Notes under the pieces: generated by a model | The model's database searches: none | Told to the model about the DNA's origin: nothing | What the model saw: the letters and a program-made list of their open reading frames with translations, nothing else | Assembly: GCF_002575655.3 (NCBI RefSeq) | Contig: NC_053039.3 | Span: forward strand, 375,015,633 to 375,079,632 | Source of the DNA: Aegilops tauschii subsp. strangulata | Lineage: Eukaryota; Streptophyta; Magnoliopsida; Poales; Poaceae | Length of the DNA: 64,000 nucleotides | Direction of reading: 5' to 3' | In this document: piece by piece, positions 59,594-64,000 of the stretch | Position numbering within the stretch: the stretch's first letter is position 1 | How the letters are laid out: every line of letters starts with the position of its first letter | Program-made: the position numbers and the translations under genes

Positions 59594-61308
59594 TGTTGGG
59601 GAACGTAGTAATTTCAAAATTTTCCCACGCACACGCAAGATCATGATGATGCATAGCAACGAGAGGGGAGAGTGTTGTCCACGTACCCTCGTAGACCGAC
59701 AGCGGAAGCGTTATCACAACGCGGTTGATGTAGTCGTACGTCTTCACGATCCGACCGATCAAGTACCGAACGTACGGCACCTCCGAGTTCTACACACGTT
59801 CAGCTCGATGACGTCCCTCGAACTCCGATCCAGCCGAGTGTTGAGGGAGAGTTTTGTCAGCACGACGGCGTGGTGACGATGATGATGTTCCACCGACGCA
59901 GGGCTTCGCCTAAGCTCCGCAACGGTATTATTGAGGTGTAATATGGTGGAGGGGGGCACCGCACACGGCTAAGAGATCTCAAGGATCAATTGTTGTGTCT
60001 CTGGGGTGCCCCCTGCCCCCGTATATAAAGGAGCAAGGGAGGAGGAGGCCGGCCCTAGGAGGGGGCGCACCAAGTGTGGAGTCCTACTAGGACTCCCTAG
60101 TCCTAGTAGGATTCCACCTCCCATATGGAATAGGAAAAGAGGAAGGGAAAAAGAGAAGGAAGGAAGGGGGCGCCCCCCTTCCCTAGTACAATTCGGACCA
60201 GACCAAGGGGAGGGGTGCGGCCACCCTTGAGGCCCTTTTTCTTCTTTCCCGTATGGCCCAATAAGGCCCAATACGTATTCCCGTAACTCTCCGGTACTCC
60301 GAAAAATACCCGAATCACTCGGAACCTTTCCGAAGTCCGAATATAGTCGTCCAATATATCAATCTTTACATCTCGGCCATTTCGAGACTCCTCGTCATAT
60401 CCCCGATCTCATCCGGGACTCCGAACTCCTTCGGTACATCAAAACTCAATAAAACTGTCATCGTAACTTTAAGCGTGCGGACCCTACGGGTTCGAGAACT
60501 ATGTAGACATGACCGAGACACGTCTCCGGTCAATAACCAATAGCGGGACCTGGATGCCCATATTGGCTCCCACATATTCTACGAAGATCTTTATCGGTCA
60601 GACCGCATAACAACATACTTTGTTCCCTTTGTCACCGGTATGTTACTTGCCCGAGATTTGATCGTCGGTATCTCGATAGCTAGTTCAATCTCGTTACCGG
60701 CAAGTCTCTTTACTCGTTCCGTAACACATCATCCCGCAACTAACTCATTAGTCACAATGCTTGCAAGGCTTATAGTGATGTGCATTACCGAGTGGGCCCA
60801 GAGATACCTCTCCGACAATTGGAGTGACAAATCCTAATCTCGAAATACGCCAACCCAACAAGTACCTTTGGAGACACCTGTAGAGCACCTTTATAATCAC
60901 CCATTTACGTTGTGACGTTTGGTAGCACACAAAGTGTTCCTCCGGTAAACGGGAGTTGCATAATCTCATAGTCATAGGAACATGTATAAGTCATGAAGAA
61001 AGCAATAGCAACATACTAAACGATCGAGTGCTAAGCTAACGGAATGGGTCAAGTCAATCACGTCATTCTCCTAATGAGGTGATCTCGTTAATCAAATGAC
61101 AACTTATGTCTATGGCTAGGAAACATAACCATCTTTGATTAACGAGCTAGTCAAGTAGAGGCATACTAGTGACACTCTGTTTGTCTATATATTCACACAT
61201 GTATTATGTTTCTGGTTAATACAATTCTAGCATGAATAATAAACATTTATCATAATATAAGGAAATAAATAATAACTTTATTATTGCCTCTAGGGCATAT
61301 TTCTTTCA
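59594..61308 (-). repeat. Solo Angela-type LTR nested in an LTR of the same family
   Basis: A complete 1715 bp LTR (plus orientation TGTTGGGGAACGTAG to TTTCTTTCA) is flanked by GTTAC at 59589-59593 and 61309-61313. There is no internal region, so the original insertion was reduced by recombination between its two LTRs. TATATAAA lies at 60022-60029. Confidence 0.93.
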
Positions 61309-61313
61309 GTTAC
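61309..61313. repeat. Target-site duplication of the solo LTR, right copy
   Basis: GTTAC is identical to 59589-59593; the host LTR resumes at 61314. Confidence 0.9.
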
Positions 61314-61979
61314 TTGCCCAAGATTCGATCGTCGGTATCACCATACCTAGTTCAATCTCATTACCGGCAAGTCTCTTTACTCGTTCTGTAATGCATCATC
61401 TCGCAACTAACTCATTAGTCACATTGCTTGCAAGGCTTATAGTGATGTGCATTACCGAGAGGGCCCAGAGATACCTCTCCGATACACGGAGTGACAAATC
61501 CTAATCTCGATCTATGCCAACCCAACAAACACCTTCGGAGACACCTCTAGAGCATCTTTATAATCACCCAGTTACGTTGTGACGTTTGATAGCACACAAG
61601 GTGTTCCTCCAGTATTCGGGAGTTGCATAATCTCATAGTCAGAGGAACATGTATACGTCATGAAGAAAGCAATAGCAACAAAACTCAACGATCGTAATGC
61701 TAAGCTAACGGATGGGTCTTGTCCATCACATCATTCTATAATGATGTGATCCCGTTCATCAAATGACAACACATGTCTATGGTCAGGAAACATAACCATC
61801 TCTGATTAACGAGCTAGTCAAGTAGAGGCATACTAGGGACACTCTGTTTTGTCTATATATTCACACATGTACTAAGTTTCCGGTTAATACAATTCTAGCA
61901 TGAATAATAAACATTTATCATGATATAAGGAAATAGAAAATAACAACTTTATTATTGCCTCTAGGGTATATTTCCTTCA

Positions 61980-63500
61980 TAATGTTCTTCAAGTTGAGGT
62001 GGAGTTTTAGCACAAGTTTAAGCATTCACAATACATTTCAAGGAAGCATGGCAAGAGTATATGTGAGCAGCGGGAAGTAAAGCATGCAAGTTGCAAGAAA
62101 GTAAAGGGATGGGATTGAAGTTTGCAAACGCAATTGGAGACACGGAAATTTTTGGCGTGGTTTCGATAGGTGGTGCTATCGTACATCCACGTTGATGGAG
62201 ACTTCAAACCACGAAGGGTAATGGTTGCGCGAGTCCATGGAGGGCTCCACCCACGAAGGGTCCACGAAGAAGCAACCTTGTCTATCCCACCATGGACATC
62301 GCCCATGAAGGACTTGCCTCACTCGGGTAGATCTTCACGAAGTAGGCGATCTTCTTGCCCTTACAAACTTCTTGGTTCAACCCCACAACATGTCGAAGGC
62401 TCCCAAGCGACACCTAACCAATCTAGGAGACACCACTCTTCAAAAGGTAATAGATGGTGTGTTGATGATGAACTCCTTGCTCTTGTGCTTCAAATGATAG
62501 TCTCCCCAACACTCAACTCTCTCTCACTGATTTGGATTGGGTGGAAAGAAGATTTGAGTGGAAAGCAACTTGGGGAAGGCTAGAGATCAAGATTCTTGTG
62601 GTAGAATTGGAATATCTTGGTCTCAACACATGAGTAGGTGGTTCTCTCTCAGAAAATGAGTAGTGAAAGTGTAGGCACATTCTGATGCCTCTCTTCAAAT
62701 GGAGATGGGGGTGGAGGGGTATATATAGCCTCCACACAAAATCCAACCCTTACACACATATGACCCAACTCGGTCAGACCGATTATGTGAACTCGGTGAG
62801 ACCGAAGCAGTTCAAAATGTGAACGTTAGGAATCTCGGTGGGACCGACAGAGACAACTCGCTGCGACCGATGTGCAAGGGCTAGGGCAAACATAAAATCG
62901 GTTGGACCGATTACTTCAACTTGGTGAGACCGAAGTAGAGTAATAGGCAACAGAGAGAATGACAGGCAACTCGGTGTGACCGGTTTCACTGACTCAGTGA
63001 GACCGAAATAGTGAAACACATCACAGTGAGAATGCAAGGCCATCTCGGTGAGACCGAGATCCATATCGGTGTGACCGAAGTGTCTAGGGTTTTGGCAGTG
63101 GCTATGTCAAGAGAACTCAGTGGCCCCGGATGGAACTTCAGTGGGGCCATGTTTGACTTTTGGTTTTGGACATATTTGGAAGTGAGAAAGTGGTTGAGGG
63201 TTTTGGAGCATATCACTAAGCATTTTGAGCAAGTAGACCATTAAGCAACGGCTCATCCCCTTTTAATAGTATTGACTTTTCCTATAGACTCAGTGTGATC
63301 TTGGATCACTAAAATGGAAATGTAGAGTCTTGAGATTTTGCCAATCTTTGTCCTTAGCATTTTGAAGGGGTTCCACATCCTCTTGTCCTTGCCACGCCAT
63401 TGTTGAACTTATCTGAAATATATTAGATAAAAGTATTAGTCCAACAAGAGATATGTTGACATTAATTTTCAAAATCACCCAAGGGGCACTTGTGCTTTCA
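61980..63500 (-). repeat. Main part of the SIRE-like 3' LTR
   Basis: The minus strand starts TGAAAGCACAAG at 63500. A TATA-like GGCTATATATACC (minus) lies near 62730-62718, in front of a leader-like stretch. The array of TCGGTNNNACCGA palindromes is upstream of that TATA, in U3. The LTR is interrupted at 61980 by the Angela-like element. Confidence 0.65.
62768..63080. repeat. Palindrome array TCGGTNNNACCGA in the LTR U3
   Basis: Ten imperfect copies of a 13 bp palindrome (such as TCGGTGAGACCGA) are spaced 18-48 bp apart. They end about 40 bp upstream of the TATA-like site on the minus strand, a position suited to enhancer-type binding sites; that role is inferred. Confidence 0.85.
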
Positions 63501-64000
63501 ATCTCCCCATTTTTGATAATTGATGACAACATACATCAAAGCTTTAGATTAAGTGATGTGGGCATAGACACCATAGATACTTCTACAAATATTACACGAG
63601 ACATTTCTCAGGTAATTTCTATTGATAAAGCTATAATATTATATTTTATTATCGGGAAAAAAAATACTACACATATTTGTGTTTTATGCAGAATTATTGA
63701 AAACACATATACACTGCGTATTGAAAGGTGGAATTATACTGAAGATTTTTAAGCATATGAGTATTTAACTCCTAGATGCCAATGTGTGTGCTCAAACCAA
63801 GTAGAAGAAGCTCACGTACATGCATCCAAGGGACCAGTACTAAGTCAAAGCATAATGCATGTGTTACATTATACGTGCGTGTGCACACATGGGCTGGCCC
63901 AGGAGCATTAGTGCATGTGTACGCATAGGCGAGCACATCCCAATATGGAGGCTGTTTCATGCCTTCTTTCGTCAACGCCGTCATACAATCCTTTAATAAA
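63501..64000 (-). other. Polypurine tract and start of the SIRE-like internal region
   Basis: The tract is at 63514-63501 on the minus strand. The remaining sequence to 64000 is AT-rich with no recognisable protein. From about 63550 it could belong to a further insertion, but no boundary was found. Confidence 0.4.

Larger units (their letters stand above)
51685..61979 (-). mobile_element. Minus-strand Angela-like Copia element
   Basis: Both LTRs are present: 3' LTR 51685-53427, and 5' LTR 58513-61979 split by a solo LTR. The internal region is 53428-58512 with the polypurine tract next to the 3' LTR and the primer site next to the 5' LTR. Flanking pentamers, read on the minus strand, are CATTA and CACTG. 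They differ by two transitions and may be a decayed duplication. Gag-pol is heavily mutated. Confidence 0.92.
58513..61979 (-). repeat. 5' LTR of the minus-strand Angela-like element, split
   Basis: The two parts, 58513-59593 and 61314-61979, together make about 1.75 kb and align colinearly with the 3' LTR at 51685-53427. The gap is filled by a solo LTR. The TATA box (plus orientation TATATAAA) is at 58938-58945. Confidence 0.92.
51610..64000 (-). mobile_element. SIRE/Maximus-like Copia element, 3' LTR and start of internal region
   Basis: On the minus strand the LTR starts TGAAAGCACAAGTGCCC at 63500, right after a polypurine tract AAAAATGGGGAGAT (63514-63501). It continues to 61980, is interrupted by an Angela-like element, and resumes at 51684-51610 with sequence typical of such LTR ends (CACCCCCCCTCTAGACC). 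Combined LTR length is about 1.6 kb. The rest of the element lies beyond 64000. The family name rests on recall of the LTR and tract, so it is tentative; the LTR/tract structure is clear. Confidence 0.65.

Noticed and set aside
51680..61984. Clear 5 bp target-site duplication for the minus-strand Angela element
   Set aside because: The flanking pentamers differ at two of five positions; a decayed duplication is possible but not proven, so no duplication was annotated.

Overview
The window is a repeat-dense nuclear segment from a large-genome grass, almost certainly a member of the Triticeae (wheat, barley, rye or Aegilops type). The basis is four Angela/BARE1/WIS-type Copia copies with 1.7 kb LTRs that start TGAAGGAAATATGCC and end CCCCAACA, together with nested Gypsy, SIRE-like Copia, L1-type LINE, Mutator, PIF/Harbinger and MITE insertions. 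There are no prokaryotic features, and I find no rRNA or tRNA genes. Nearly all coding sequence belongs to transposable elements. The only candidate host gene I can name is a decayed B3-domain gene on the minus strand at 37.6-40.4 kb.

Layout. 1-6901: plus-strand Angela-like Copia element without its 5' LTR. 6902-10578: minus-strand Gypsy element of Tat type. 10579-13947: second plus-strand Angela-like copy, cut off inside gag. 13948-14843: unassigned flank. 14853-24814: Mutator-like element (MULE) with 262-263 bp terminal inverted repeats and a perfect 9 bp target-site duplication. 25224-29404: small Gypsy chromovirus with 238 bp LTRs and a CTCCT duplication. 30059-32348: PIF/Harbinger derivative with a TAA duplication that encodes only the Myb-like protein. 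32606-33512 and 34382-34792: short non-autonomous TIR elements. 37643-40393: B3-domain pseudogene. 41.6-44.2 kb: array of degenerate TTACA(C/G)TGTAA palindromes. 47133-47163: probable Helitron 3' end. About 49050-51609: L1-type LINE. From 51610 a SIRE-like Copia LTR interrupts the LINE; a minus-strand Angela-like element interrupts that LTR, and a solo LTR sits inside the Angela 5' LTR, giving a four-level nest.

The most interesting unit is the 10 kb MULE. It carries three genes: a MuDR-type transposase, a GRF-zinc-finger/coiled-coil protein and a plant-mobile-domain (PMD) protein. Clusters of palindromic GTGCAGCGCC...GGCGCTGCAC motifs lie in both TIRs and in the two spacers between the genes. 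The promoter, leader and leader intron of the transposase gene are duplicated in front of the GRF gene, and a diverged version precedes the PMD gene. In all three genes the leader intron ends 1-2 nt before the ATG. Each gene carries exactly one obvious disabling lesion (an in-frame TAG, an in-frame TAA and a one-base frameshift), so the element looks recently inactivated.

Limits: family names rest on recognition of protein motifs and LTR ends, without database comparison. Exon boundaries were placed by eye from GT-AG signals and reading-frame continuity.
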